Shown here: positions 1 through 8,555 of the stretch, one piece after another
How the letters are laid out: the number at the start of each line of letters is the position of its first letter
Position numbering within the stretch: the first letter of the stretch is position 1
Origin: Sandaracinaceae bacterium
GTDB lineage: Bacteria; Myxococcota_A; Polyangia; Polyangiales; JAFGIB01
Length of the DNA stretch: 15,455 nt
Direction: 5' to 3'
NCBI GenBank assembly: GCA_017881145.1
Contig: JADGRG010000730.1
Span: 1 to 15,455, forward strand
The notes under the pieces: generated by a model
Databases searched by the model: none
What the model was told of the DNA's origin: nothing
The model's input: the letters and a program-made list of their open reading frames with translations, nothing else
Position numbers and translations under genes: made by a program

Positions 1-2
1 CC

Positions 3-878
3 GACGGCAAGATTGGCAAGGGTGCAGGCTCGATGAAGATCGCCATCGGCCGGTACAACTGCGACGGCACCTACAGCTTCTATTCCGACACGGCCGCCCC
101 GGATCACGGCGTCAACAAGGATCCGAAGCGCTGGCAGGCCAAGGAAGTCCCGATCGTGGTCGATGGCTCGAAGGCCTACCCCGACAAGATGATCCCGGTC
201 TTCAGCCAGGACAGCCAGCGCGGCTACACCATCACGCCTTACGTGGTTTCCACTACGTTCAAGCTCGACTGGGAACTCTACACACAAGGCTTCACGATGG
301 AGAAGTTCCCGGATGACGGCACCGAGGACAACATGAACTGCGTCGGGGAGCTCGCGGATGGCACGTGGAAGGCGGCAGGAACCTTCATCGTGTACGCGCC
401 GATGGACGTGAACAACCACGACGGGATCACGGATCTGGACGGGCAAACCTTCTGCCAGCTCGTAGCCTTCGGCCCCTTCGTCAAGTCGCCCTGCCTAGAG
501 ACGAAGCGCTGCACGCCGGATCCTGGCGGCGACACCACGAAGTGCGCGTTCGTGAAGCTGCCCGACAGCCTGTGCCCGGTGACTGACGCCGAGAAGGCGA
601 TGTGGGGCTGCCATATCGGCGACGTCGTGAAGCCTGGCGATGCAACCGACCCAGCCGGAGAAAAGACCAACTGCACCAAGGATGCGGTCACGACGGCACT
701 CGACCCAGACAAGGGGCCTGTGACCACCCAGGGACAATGCTGCGACCCGCTCGGCACGCAGACGAACGGGCTGCCGGCCTGCAACGCATACATGCTGCGT
801 AACGAGTTCACGGCGGCTGCGGCAGAGATCACCGACGAAGAGGTCAACGACCTGCAACCGGACTGCCACGGCAAGTGA
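3..878 (+). CDS. Cysteine-rich probably exported protein, 5'-truncated by window edge
   Basis: The frame is open from the first bases of the window to a TGA at 876-878, so the gene very probably starts upstream. An ATG at 33 exists, but it has no ribosome binding site and the residues after it (MKIAIGRYNCDG) are not a signal peptide. I do not recognise the family. The visible part, about 291 residues, is rich in Asp, Gly and Pro and holds 13 cysteines, including an adjacent pair (GQCCDP) and one near the C-terminus (PDCHGK). Many cysteines in an acidic, Gly/Pro-rich chain point to a disulfide-bonded extracytoplasmic or surface protein, but the signal sequence that would prove this lies outside the window. 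No transmembrane segment is visible. A hairpin 18 bases after the stop suggests its transcript ends there. Gene reality is well supported; function is unknown. Confidence 0.75.
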   Translation, partial: DGKIGKGAGSMKIAIGRYNCDGTYSFYSDTAAPDHGVNKDPKRWQAKEVPIVVDGSKAYPDKMIPVFSQDSQRGYTITPYVVSTTFKLDWELYTQGFTMEKFPDDGTEDNMNCVGELADGTWKAAGTFIVYAPMDVNNHDGITDLDGQTFCQLVAFGPFVKSPCLETKRCTPDPGGDTTKCAFVKLPDSLCPVTDAEKAMWGCHIGDVVKPGDATDPAGEKTNCTKDAVTTALDPDKGPVTTQGQCCDPLGTQTNGLPACNAYMLRNEFTAAAAEITDEEVNDLQPDCHGK

Positions 879-895
879 GGTAGTCGCATATGTAG

Positions 896-926
896 CGAGG
901 CGCATCGGGACTTCCGGTGCGCCTCG
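896..926 (+). terminator. Hairpin after the cysteine-rich gene, candidate intrinsic terminator
   Basis: The arms at 896-908 and 914-926 pair over 13 bp with one G-T wobble, around a 5-base loop (GACTT). The outer nine pairs (CGAGGCGCA with TGCGCCTCG) are perfect. The following bases (TCTGCTTTC) are only moderately T-rich, so this could be a weak intrinsic terminator or a 3'-end stabilising hairpin. Confidence 0.5.
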
Positions 927-984
927 TCTGCTTTCGGTGCGGGCGCATTGATCATTTCCATGCTGTCGATAACCATGTCGACCC

Positions 985-3900
985 ATGGCGAAGCGAGAGA
1001 GTGAGGGAGCAGCCGAGCGAGCAGACGCACTTGCTCGACGGCTAGCGGCCGCTCCGAACGACGCGCAGGCGTATCGGGCACTGCACGATCACTATCGCGG
1101 GGTGGGCGACTACGCATCGCTCGCGAACTTGGTTGCGGGCTTTGCGTCGTATACGAGCGATGAGCGCGAGGCCAGCCGCGCCTACCAAGAGGTCGCCGAG
1201 CTCTTCGAGCAACACCTGGGTGACACGAAACGCGCGGAAGGCTTCTACCGCAAGGCGCTCAAGCGGCTGCCGACCAACATCGACGCCTCGGAAGGGCTGC
1301 AGGCGCTGCTGGAGCGCGGTGGTCGCTTGCGTGAGCTGACGGATCTGATCGCAGGACAGCTCGATACGTTGGAAAGCCGACACGGAGATCCGCGTGACAT
1401 CGCCGTGCTCTGCTATCGCCTGGGCGAGCTCTGGGGAAAGCACTTCGATCGAGGCGACGAAGCACTCGGCTACTACAGGAAGGCCTACGAGCTGGATCCT
1501 TCACTGCTGCGTGCCATCTACGAGGCGCGCCTTCTGCAGCTGCAACGAGGAGACCGCCGCGCTGCAGCCGCGCTCTACGAGAAGGAAGTAGCGGCGGAAT
1601 CATCGCTGCCGCGCAAGGCGCACCTGCTGCGTGAGCTAGCAAGCCTCTACGAAGAGCTGGACGACATCGACGGCTCGGTCTCGGCTTTGGAGCGCGCGAA
1701 AGCGCTCGCTCCGCAGGATCTCGAGCTGACCCACTTGCTGGCGACGGGCCTCTTGCGCCGCAGCAAGGGTCAGGACGAGCGCATGCGCATGGCCGATCTC
1801 GACCGCGTGGCCGAGCTGCTCTGCGATATCACTGCGGTGCTCCCGCAGGAGGAAGGGCGTCCTTTCCTGCTCACAGCACTGACCCACGCTCCTTGGCACG
1901 CGCGGGCGCTCTCCGAGCTAGAGACACTCACCCAGGGCGGCGATGCAACACACGCGCTTGCCGCACATTGGGTCGCGTATCTCGCGCACAACCCCGAAGG
2001 TGAAGCTGCGGACCGACGGCGCATCGCGCTCGCCAAGGCTTACCTAGACGGTGGCCAGGTCGAGGACGCTCGCTTCTGTCTGACGCAAGCCGCGCAGCAC
2101 GGCGTCACGGAAGCCAAGCGCATGCTCGCAGCGCTGGCCGCAACGCCATCCACAGAGCAAGCTGCCGAGCATCCTGACCTGGTCACGCAGCTTGGACAGG
2201 TCGATGTCATCGATGCGCTGCGCGAGCAGACCCGTGACGAAAGCGCGCCTTGGCCGGACGAACCCACGTCGCCTGGACAGCCGCCCGAAGGCGCGCTGAC
2301 CGAGGCGGAAAAGCCGCTGACCGAGACCGTGCAGCCGGCACGGCGTGCTGCTGATCCAGCGACGCAGCACGCGGGGTCGCGCTCCGAGCAGGACTCCGTT
2401 CGCCCAGCGCCGAACGGGCAGCGCGCCAGCGCAGCGCGCGCAGACGACACCGAGGTCATTGCGACTGAAGCGCGGCCCGGAGCGGGCGAGCTGGAAGCAC
2501 GCTACGGCGAGGACTTGCCCGCACTGCAACGCGAGCTCAGTGCACGCGTTGCCTCGGGACAGAGCGAAGCAGCAGTCGCTATCGCCGAGCGCATCCTCGA
2601 GCTCGATCCGCTCGCCGGGGAAGCCTTTGCGCTCCTCGACCGGCACTACCGGCAGAAGCGCGATTTTCGGCGCCGTGCCGAGCTGATGCTCAAGAGCGCA
2701 GACCACGACGAGCTGCCACTTGCGACACGCAGACAGCGGCTGCGGGAAGCCGTCAGCCTCTTCGAAACGCGCGTGGCCGATGTCGATGCTGCTCTGCTGG
2801 CGTATCGGCGGCTGGCGGAGCTGGAACCGGAAGGCGACGATGCGCGGCGCGGACGAAAGCGTCTGCTGGAGCGTGCGCGACGCTGGGACGAGCTTGCCGA
2901 AGTTCTGGATACCGAGGTCGCGCTCCAGACCGAAACCGAAGCCAAGTTGCTGCTCTTGCGCCGTCTCACCGAGCTGCACCGTCGCGAACGCGGCGACCAC
3001 GCCAGCGCAGCGCAATGCCTGGAAGCCATCGTCGCGCTGGCGCCGGGAGACCGTCCTGCGCGTGCTGCGCTCACCGAGGAGCTGATCGGGCTTGGCCGCA
3101 ACCCTGAAGCCGCCGATTGGCTGGAGCGGCGCATTCGCGAGACCGACAACAAGTCGGAGCGGCTGCCGCTCTTGCGCCAGCTGGGCAAGCTGCTCGAAGA
3201 GCGGATGGGCGACGCCGACGCAGCCTTCCTGGTCTACGAACGCATCCTCGAGATTTCCAAAGACGACGCCCATGCGCTCGATCGCATGGCGGAGATCGAC
3301 GAAGCCAGCGGCTCGCACGAGCGTCTGCTGGCAACGCTGGAGCGCAGGGCACAACGAGCCGCGCCGGCAGCCGCTGCCGACGTCCGGGTGCGGATGGCCA
3401 CGCTGGCAGAGGCCGACCTACTCGACCGCACGCGCGCTGCCAGCTTCCTGCGTGAAGCGCTCACGCTCGCACCAGCCAATCAGCAGATCCTCACTGCACT
3501 CTGCAACCTCTACGAGCGCGACGAGCGCTACGACGAGCTGCTGACGCTCTTGCGTGAGCGTGCCAGCTCCGAGCGCAACGAAAAGGCTCGTGCTGATCTC
3601 TATCGGCGCATCGGACGTGTGCTCGCGCAGCACGGAAACGACGACGTAGCAGCAGAAGAAGCCTACGCGACGGTCCTCACGCTCTGCGAAGACCGCGAGG
3701 CTCTGCTCTTCATCGAGCAACGCGCCCGAGCGGCGCAAGATGCCGGCAAGCTTCAGGGTTGCCTCGGCAGGCTTGCCGCGCTGGAGAGTGAGCCCGAAGC
3801 CCGCAAGCTTCGACTCTTCGAGCAGAGCACGCTGCTCGTAGCGCTGGGCAAGCAGGCCGAGGCCGCGGCGGCGCTGAGCCGCATCCTGCTGGAGGTCGAT

Positions 3901-6900
3901 GCCTTCGACGCAGGGGCGAAAGCAGAGCTCGAGAAGCTCTGCGAGGCTCTCGGCGACTATAGACCGCTGGCCACGGTGCTCGAGCTGAGCAGGACCCAAA
4001 CCAGCACTCCGGAACAGCTCTCCGAGTGCGCGAGCGAGCTCGCCGACCTCTACGAAGCCAAGCTGCAGGACGAGGCCAAGACCATCCGCTGCCTCGTCGA
4101 GTGGGCACAGGCCGTCAAGGAGGAGCCAAGACCGCTGCGGCGGCTGGCTGCCATCTACCAGCGCAAGCGCCGCTACAAAGACTTGTTAGGAACACTCGAC
4201 GCCCTGAGCAGCGTCGAGACTTCCCAGAGCGCGCGCGTGCTTGCCCTGCGCTCCGCCGCCGAGCTTGCCCAGAGCAAGCTAAACGACGACGCAGGCGCCT
4301 TCCGGCGAGTCGCAGAGCTGGTGACGCAGAACGAGGGTCCGCTCGACCCTGCGTTATTGGGGATAGCTCGCAAAGCCAACCGCATAGCCGACCTCTGCGA
4401 CCTCTGCGAAGTCACTGGCCGGCACCAGGAGCTCTTTGCGCTTCTGCGCGAGCGCATCGCCGCCGAGCCCAACGTCGAAGCCAAGGTGAAGCTCCAGCTT
4501 CGGCTGGCCGCCGCCTTCGTCGAGCACACCCAAGACGAAGCGTCTGCACTCGCGGTCTACGAGGAGCTGCTCACGCTGGGCGATGACACCGAAGCGCTGC
4601 GCTTCGTGCAGAGTTGGTCGTTGAGACACGACGACCCGGAGCGGCTCTCGCGCGCGCTCGAGCGGCTGGCGCGCATAGAAACCAGCCCCAGTGATCGCCG
4701 TGACTTACTCTTGGAGCGCGGACACGTCCTGCAGACACGCCTCAACCGACCGCGCGAAGCCATCACGGTGCTCGAAGAGGCGCTTGCGCTCGATGGTCGC
4801 TTCGAGCCTACGCTCCTAGCATTGGTGGCCGCCTGCGAAGCTGCGCCCGACCACGGCAAGCTTGCAGCCGTACTCGAACGGCTCCTGGGCCGAGAGACGG
4901 ATGCGGAGAGCAAGCTCTCGGTTCTGCGCCAGCTCGCCGATCTCTACGAAGGGCCTCTGACCGACGAGCGACGTGCCCTGCACGCGCTGGAACGTTGGAC
5001 CGCGTTCGATGCAACGCAGTGCGAGCCGCTGCGGCGACTGCGCGCGCACCACGAGAAAGCCGGCCACCTGCGCGAGCTACTCACCCCGCTCGATTCCCTC
5101 GCCGAGCACGAGAGCGAACCCAAGCAACGCATCGAAGCCAGCATTGCTGCCGCCAGGTTGGCGCAGAACAAGCTCTCCGATACTGACGGGGCCTTTGCGC
5201 GTCTGTCGCCTCTGGTGCCGCTCTGCAATCCGGCGGTGGATGCCGCGCTCTTGGCGCTGGCTGGCAGCGCAGGTCAACTCGGACGCTTCTACGATCTGCT
5301 GGAAGGCGCAGGGCGTCTTCCGGAGCTGGCGTCGCACCTGGAGCAGAGCGCGCGCGTCGAAAGCGACGCCAAGATTCGCGCGCTGCTCTTGCGCCGCGCT
5401 GCCAAGCTGGCACAGGGACCGCTCGAAGACGAGGCACGCGCTGCCGAGCTCTGGACGAAGCTCTTGGCACTCGAAGAAGACGCCGAGGCGCTGCGCTTCA
5501 TGCAGGCCCGAGCGCTGCGTGCGGACGACTCGGAGCAACTCTGCGATGCGCTCCTGCGACTTTCGGCGCTGGAACGCGACCCACGCGAGCAGCGCGACCT
5601 GCTCTACGAGCACGCGCATTTGCTCAACGCGCGGCTCGCGCGAGCCAGTGATGCCATCCCCGTTCTGGTGCGCGTCGTCTTCGAGCTCGATGCGGATTTC
5701 GAGCCCGCCATCGATGAGCTGATCAGCGCCGCTGAAGCAGCCGGTGATAGCGCGACTCTGGCGCGAGCGCTGGAACGCCTGCTCGAGCGTGCGACAGAGC
5801 CGGCGGCCCGCGCCGAGCTGGCTGCGCGCCTGAGTGCGCTCTACCAAGATGTACTGCACGACGAAGCTCGGGCGCACAAGGCGCTGACGGCCTGGCAGAA
5901 GGCCGACCCGAGCGACATTACGCCGGTGCGCGCGCTGCGTGTTCTACTCTCGCAACGCGAGCACGGACCGCAGCTCATCGCGACACTGGACGAGATCGTT
6001 CGACTGACCGAAGACGACGCAGAGCGCGTCCAGGCGCAGCTCGGGGCCGCTCGCCTCTGCTTCGAGGTCGAGCATGATGTCGATGCGACGCTGACGCGAC
6101 TCTTGCCGCTCATGCAAGCCGGTCAGAGCGAGGCCGATGCGCTCTATCGCAGTGTGGCGCTTGGCGCAGGGCGCGTCGAAGCGCTGGCCGAGCTTTACGA
6201 AGGGCTAGGCCGCTACGACGAGCTGGTCGAGCTCCTGCAGGATTGCGCAGAAGCCGCAGCGGACAAGACGCAAAAAGCAGAGCTGCTGCTGCGCTGCGCG
6301 CATGTCCTGGCGAACTCCGTCGGCGACGAGGTGGCGGCGGCTGAGGCCTATCGCGACGTGCTCACGTTGCGGGAGGACGCCGAAGCGCTCGGCTATCTGC
6401 GCGGGGTCGCGGAGCACTTGGACGATATCGAGACGCTGGAGGGTCTCTTGCAGCGACTCTCCGTCCTGCGAGAAGACCGCAGCGAGAAGCGCGACCTTCT
6501 GCTGGCCCGCGCTCTCTTGCTCAACGACCGGCTCGACCGCACGAACGAGGCGATCGAGGTCTTGCGTCACATCGTCACGTCGATCGACCCGAGCTGCGTC
6601 CCGGCGATCGACGAGCTCATCGCAGCGTCCGAAGCAGTATCGAACCTGCCTGCGCTCGCGCAGGGCCTGGAGCGCAAGCTCGTCCTTTCGCACGACGCGG
6701 ACGAACGCAGGAGAGTCGCACAGCGGCTCGCCGATCTCTACGAGGGTGAGCTCGTCCATGCCGATCGTGCCGCCGAAGCGCTGCGACGGCTCTGCGAAGT
6801 CGACTCGCACAACCTCGAAGCTCACCGCCGCTTACGCCCCCATCTGCTGCGCCAACACAGCTACGCCGAGCTGGTGCGCGTGCTGGATCGGCTAGTGACG

Positions 6901-8388
6901 CTCGAACCCACCAAGGCAGCGCGGCAAGAGGCGTTGCTCACAGCCGCGAAGCTCGCTCATGAAGCGCTCGGCGATGCCAAGGCTGCGTTCCACCGCCTCT
7001 CGCCGCTGGTGGTGGCGGGGGATCTCGAAGCCGAGCATCTCGCTGACAGCATCTGCAAGGCGGCTGGTCTCGGTCGGGAGCTGGCGGGGCTCTACATTTC
7101 ACGCGCGCAGCACGCGCCCAACCGAGAAGAGGCGCGCGCCAGCTGGCGGCAGGTCGTGCGCATTCACGAAGAGTGGCTGCACGAACCGGGGGAAGCCTTC
7201 GAAGCCAGCCTACGTCTGCTTGCCACCGCCCCTGACGACCGCGAGTATCTGGATGAGGTCGACCGTCTCGGGACCCGGACCGAAGCCTTCGGACGCCTCG
7301 CGCAGGTCTATGGAAAGCTGATCAAAGACGCTGGCGGCGACACCGAGCGAGTGGCGCTCTTACTCCGCCTGACCGATATCTTCGAAGTGCAGGCGCGTGA
7401 TCCGGGAGCCGCGCTCGATTGTCTGCTGCAGGCATGTCAGCTGGCGCGTCACGACGACCTGGTGCTGGCGCGTGCAGAAGACCTGGCACGTCGACTCGGC
7501 AACAACCTGGAGCTCTTGTGGATCCACGAAGCGCGTGCGGCGCGCGCCCAGAGCGACGAAGGTCGAGCCCTTGCGTGGCTGGAAGCGGCACGAACGGCAG
7601 ACATCGGCCTCGGCGATCGCGAACAGGCAAACCTGTGCCTGCGCAGGGCCCTGGCGCTGACCGAGACGACCCCCGCGCTCAGCACCAAGATCGAGGAGCT
7701 CGCTGCTGAGCTCGACCGCGCCCGGCCTGCGCTCGGAAGCGATGACGCCAGGCGCACGCTGGTGCGAGCTCACGTGGAGCTGAGTGAAGCGGCCGAAGAA
7801 CCCTTCCGCTCGCGCCTCTTGCTACACGCTGCGCAGATGCTGCGAGCGCAGCTGGGCGATGATGGCGCGAGCTTCGATGTGCTGCGCCAGGGATCGAGCT
7901 CTCCGCCCTTCTCGGAGGCCGTGCTCGACGAGCTAGAGCAGACGGCGATCCGCATCGAGCGCCTGGACGCGCTGAACGCACACCTCGCTCGCAGCGCCGA
8001 CCGGGCGAGCGACCTGACCGAGAAGCTGAGGCTCGTCTTGCGGCGTGCGCGCGTGTTGCATGATTGCATGGGTCGCGACGACCAGGCCGCGCAAGCCTAT
8101 CAGCGCGTCCTCGACCTCGATCCGGACAACGCTGAAGCGGCAAGCGCCCTCTTCACCTGCCTGCGCAAGGCCGGTCGCTACCGCGAGCTCTTGCATGCCT
8201 TCGAGCGACGTCTGGAACGCACCGACCATCCAGAGCAACAGCTCGACTTGCTGCGCGACATGGCGGCTCTCTGGGAAGTGGAGCTGAAGAACCGCGCCTC
8301 CGCCATCGAGGTCTGGAGCACGGTCAAGAGCCTCGCACCCGAGGACCAGCAAGCCCAGCACGCGCTCGAACGCCTGCAACACGCATGA
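985..8388 (+). CDS. Giant tetratricopeptide-repeat (TPR) alpha-solenoid protein, 2467 aa
   Basis: This is a single uninterrupted frame. An in-frame TAA at 970-972 excludes any earlier start, and ATG 985 is the first start codon after it, although no clear Shine-Dalgarno precedes it. There is no signal peptide or membrane segment, so the product is predicted to be cytoplasmic. Nearly the whole chain consists of paired helices of TPR type, with recurrent patterns such as LADLYE, A..Y...L.L.P and L...LERL. Three parts can be seen: an N-terminal TPR block (about 1-385), an Ala/Glu/Pro/Thr-rich probably disordered linker (about 386-500), and a long solenoid (about 500-2467). Residues of roughly 847-2040 form a 298-299-residue super-repeat described separately. 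TPR solenoids are protein-binding scaffolds; no catalytic domain is visible, so partner and pathway are unknown. Large TPR proteins are common in myxobacteria, some linked to gliding motility, but nothing here proves that role. The gene seems monocistronic, with hairpins on both sides and a convergent neighbour. Confidence 0.95.
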   Translation: MAKRESEGAAERADALARRLAAAPNDAQAYRALHDHYRGVGDYASLANLVAGFASYTSDEREASRAYQEVAELFEQHLGDTKRAEGFYRKALKRLPTNIDASEGLQALLERGGRLRELTDLIAGQLDTLESRHGDPRDIAVLCYRLGELWGKHFDRGDEALGYYRKAYELDPSLLRAIYEARLLQLQRGDRRAAAALYEKEVAAESSLPRKAHLLRELASLYEELDDIDGSVSALERAKALAPQDLELTHLLATGLLRRSKGQDERMRMADLDRVAELLCDITAVLPQEEGRPFLLTALTHAPWHARALSELETLTQGGDATHALAAHWVAYLAHNPEGEAADRRRIALAKAYLDGGQVEDARFCLTQAAQHGVTEAKRMLAALAATPSTEQAAEHPDLVTQLGQVDVIDALREQTRDESAPWPDEPTSPGQPPEGALTEAEKPLTETVQPARRAADPATQHAGSRSEQDSVRPAPNGQRASAARADDTEVIATEARPGAGELEARYGEDLPALQRELSARVASGQSEAAVAIAERILELDPLAGEAFALLDRHYRQKRDFRRRAELMLKSADHDELPLATRRQRLREAVSLFETRVADVDAALLAYRRLAELEPEGDDARRGRKRLLERARRWDELAEVLDTEVALQTETEAKLLLLRRLTELHRRERGDHASAAQCLEAIVALAPGDRPARAALTEELIGLGRNPEAADWLERRIRETDNKSERLPLLRQLGKLLEERMGDADAAFLVYERILEISKDDAHALDRMAEIDEASGSHERLLATLERRAQRAAPAAAADVRVRMATLAEADLLDRTRAASFLREALTLAPANQQILTALCNLYERDERYDELLTLLRERASSERNEKARADLYRRIGRVLAQHGNDDVAAEEAYATVLTLCEDREALLFIEQRARAAQDAGKLQGCLGRLAALESEPEARKLRLFEQSTLLVALGKQAEAAAALSRILLEVDAFDAGAKAELEKLCEALGDYRPLATVLELSRTQTSTPEQLSECASELADLYEAKLQDEAKTIRCLVEWAQAVKEEPRPLRRLAAIYQRKRRYKDLLGTLDALSSVETSQSARVLALRSAAELAQSKLNDDAGAFRRVAELVTQNEGPLDPALLGIARKANRIADLCDLCEVTGRHQELFALLRERIAAEPNVEAKVKLQLRLAAAFVEHTQDEASALAVYEELLTLGDDTEALRFVQSWSLRHDDPERLSRALERLARIETSPSDRRDLLLERGHVLQTRLNRPREAITVLEEALALDGRFEPTLLALVAACEAAPDHGKLAAVLERLLGRETDAESKLSVLRQLADLYEGPLTDERRALHALERWTAFDATQCEPLRRLRAHHEKAGHLRELLTPLDSLAEHESEPKQRIEASIAAARLAQNKLSDTDGAFARLSPLVPLCNPAVDAALLALAGSAGQLGRFYDLLEGAGRLPELASHLEQSARVESDAKIRALLLRRAAKLAQGPLEDEARAAELWTKLLALEEDAEALRFMQARALRADDSEQLCDALLRLSALERDPREQRDLLYEHAHLLNARLARASDAIPVLVRVVFELDADFEPAIDELISAAEAAGDSATLARALERLLERATEPAARAELAARLSALYQDVLHDEARAHKALTAWQKADPSDITPVRALRVLLSQREHGPQLIATLDEIVRLTEDDAERVQAQLGAARLCFEVEHDVDATLTRLLPLMQAGQSEADALYRSVALGAGRVEALAELYEGLGRYDELVELLQDCAEAAADKTQKAELLLRCAHVLANSVGDEVAAAEAYRDVLTLREDAEALGYLRGVAEHLDDIETLEGLLQRLSVLREDRSEKRDLLLARALLLNDRLDRTNEAIEVLRHIVTSIDPSCVPAIDELIAASEAVSNLPALAQGLERKLVLSHDADERRRVAQRLADLYEGELVHADRAAEALRRLCEVDSHNLEAHRRLRPHLLRQHSYAELVRVLDRLVTLEPTKAARQEALLTAAKLAHEALGDAKAAFHRLSPLVVAGDLEAEHLADSICKAAGLGRELAGLYISRAQHAPNREEARASWRQVVRIHEEWLHEPGEAFEASLRLLATAPDDREYLDEVDRLGTRTEAFGRLAQVYGKLIKDAGGDTERVALLLRLTDIFEVQARDPGAALDCLLQACQLARHDDLVLARAEDLARRLGNNLELLWIHEARAARAQSDEGRALAWLEAARTADIGLGDREQANLCLRRALALTETTPALSTKIEELAAELDRARPALGSDDARRTLVRAHVELSEAAEEPFRSRLLLHAAQMLRAQLGDDGASFDVLRQGSSSPPFSEAVLDELEQTAIRIERLDALNAHLARSADRASDLTEKLRLVLRRARVLHDCMGRDDQAAQAYQRVLDLDPDNAEAASALFTCLRKAGRYRELLHAFERRLERTDHPEQQLDLLRDMAALWEVELKNRASAIEVWSTVKSLAPEDQQAQHALERLQHA
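3523..7110 (+). repeat. Tandem protein-level super-repeat of 298-299 residues inside the TPR gene
   Basis: Equivalent landmarks recur at fixed spacing. The LADLYE-type motif starts at nt 4042, 4936, 5833 and 6730 (residues 1020, 1318, 1617, 1916; spacing 298, 299, 299). The GRxxEL-type motif (ERYDEL, GRHQEL, GRLPEL, GRYDEL) starts at residues 847, 1145, 1443 and 1742 (298, 298, 299). A further landmark, LAELYE at 1734 and LAGLYI at 2033, is again 299 apart. The stretch D-x-EALxF followed by RDLL recurs in each full unit. This gives three complete units (4042-4935, 4936-5832, 5833-6729) with a partial unit before and one after that keeps register to about residue 2040 and then drifts by about 12 residues. 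Each unit holds about eight helical hairpins. By eye the DNA copies have diverged considerably, so this is not a recent duplication. Confidence 0.85.
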
Positions 8389-8412
8389 CAGGCTTGGCGC
8401 TCGCGGCAGCTC

Positions 8413-8438
8413 GCCCCGGCACCCAAACGTGCCGGGGC
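8413..8438. terminator. Perfect GC hairpin between convergent genes, candidate bidirectional terminator
   Basis: The arms GCCCCGGCAC (8413-8422) and GTGCCGGGGC (8429-8438) pair perfectly over 10 bp around a 6-base loop. It lies 25 bases after the TPR gene stop and 118 bases beyond the stop of the opposing SRPBCC gene, in a 167-bp convergent spacer. No proper T tract follows on either strand, so the terminator call rests on stem strength and position. A weaker 6-bp stem (8529-8534 with 8538-8543) lies nearer the minus-strand stop. I see nothing else in the spacer. Confidence 0.55.
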
Positions 8439-8555
8439 AGAGTTATTAGCATCGGCTGCCGCAATCGCATGGCCGCTTCAGCCAGACGCGAGCACCCGCG
8501 CGGAAGCTCCGCGTAGAGCCTGCCCGGCCTTGGCGCAGCCAAGCCTGCGCGTGCA

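Noticed and set aside
408..450. Dockerin or EF-hand-like calcium loop (DVNNHDGITDLDG) in the cysteine-rich protein
   Set aside because: The spacing of acidic residues has an extra residue compared with the canonical loop and there is no second copy.
948..973. Possible promoter before the TPR gene (TTGATC and GATAAC)
   Set aside because: The spacer is only 14 bases and both boxes are poor matches; not enough to call.
973..988. Inverted repeat CCATG...CATGG over the TPR gene start codon
   Set aside because: Only 5 bp per arm; expected by chance and too weak for an operator or structural claim.
278..1117. 279-codon open frame on the minus strand across the cysteine-rich gene and the TPR gene start
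   Set aside because: It is antisense to two real genes and spans their intergenic hairpin; its Arg/Ser/Pro-rich composition is typical of GC-rich shadow frames.
2044..3354. 436-codon minus-strand open frame inside the TPR gene
   Set aside because: It lies entirely antisense to an in-frame TPR region with regular repeat pattern; its translation shows no domain pattern.
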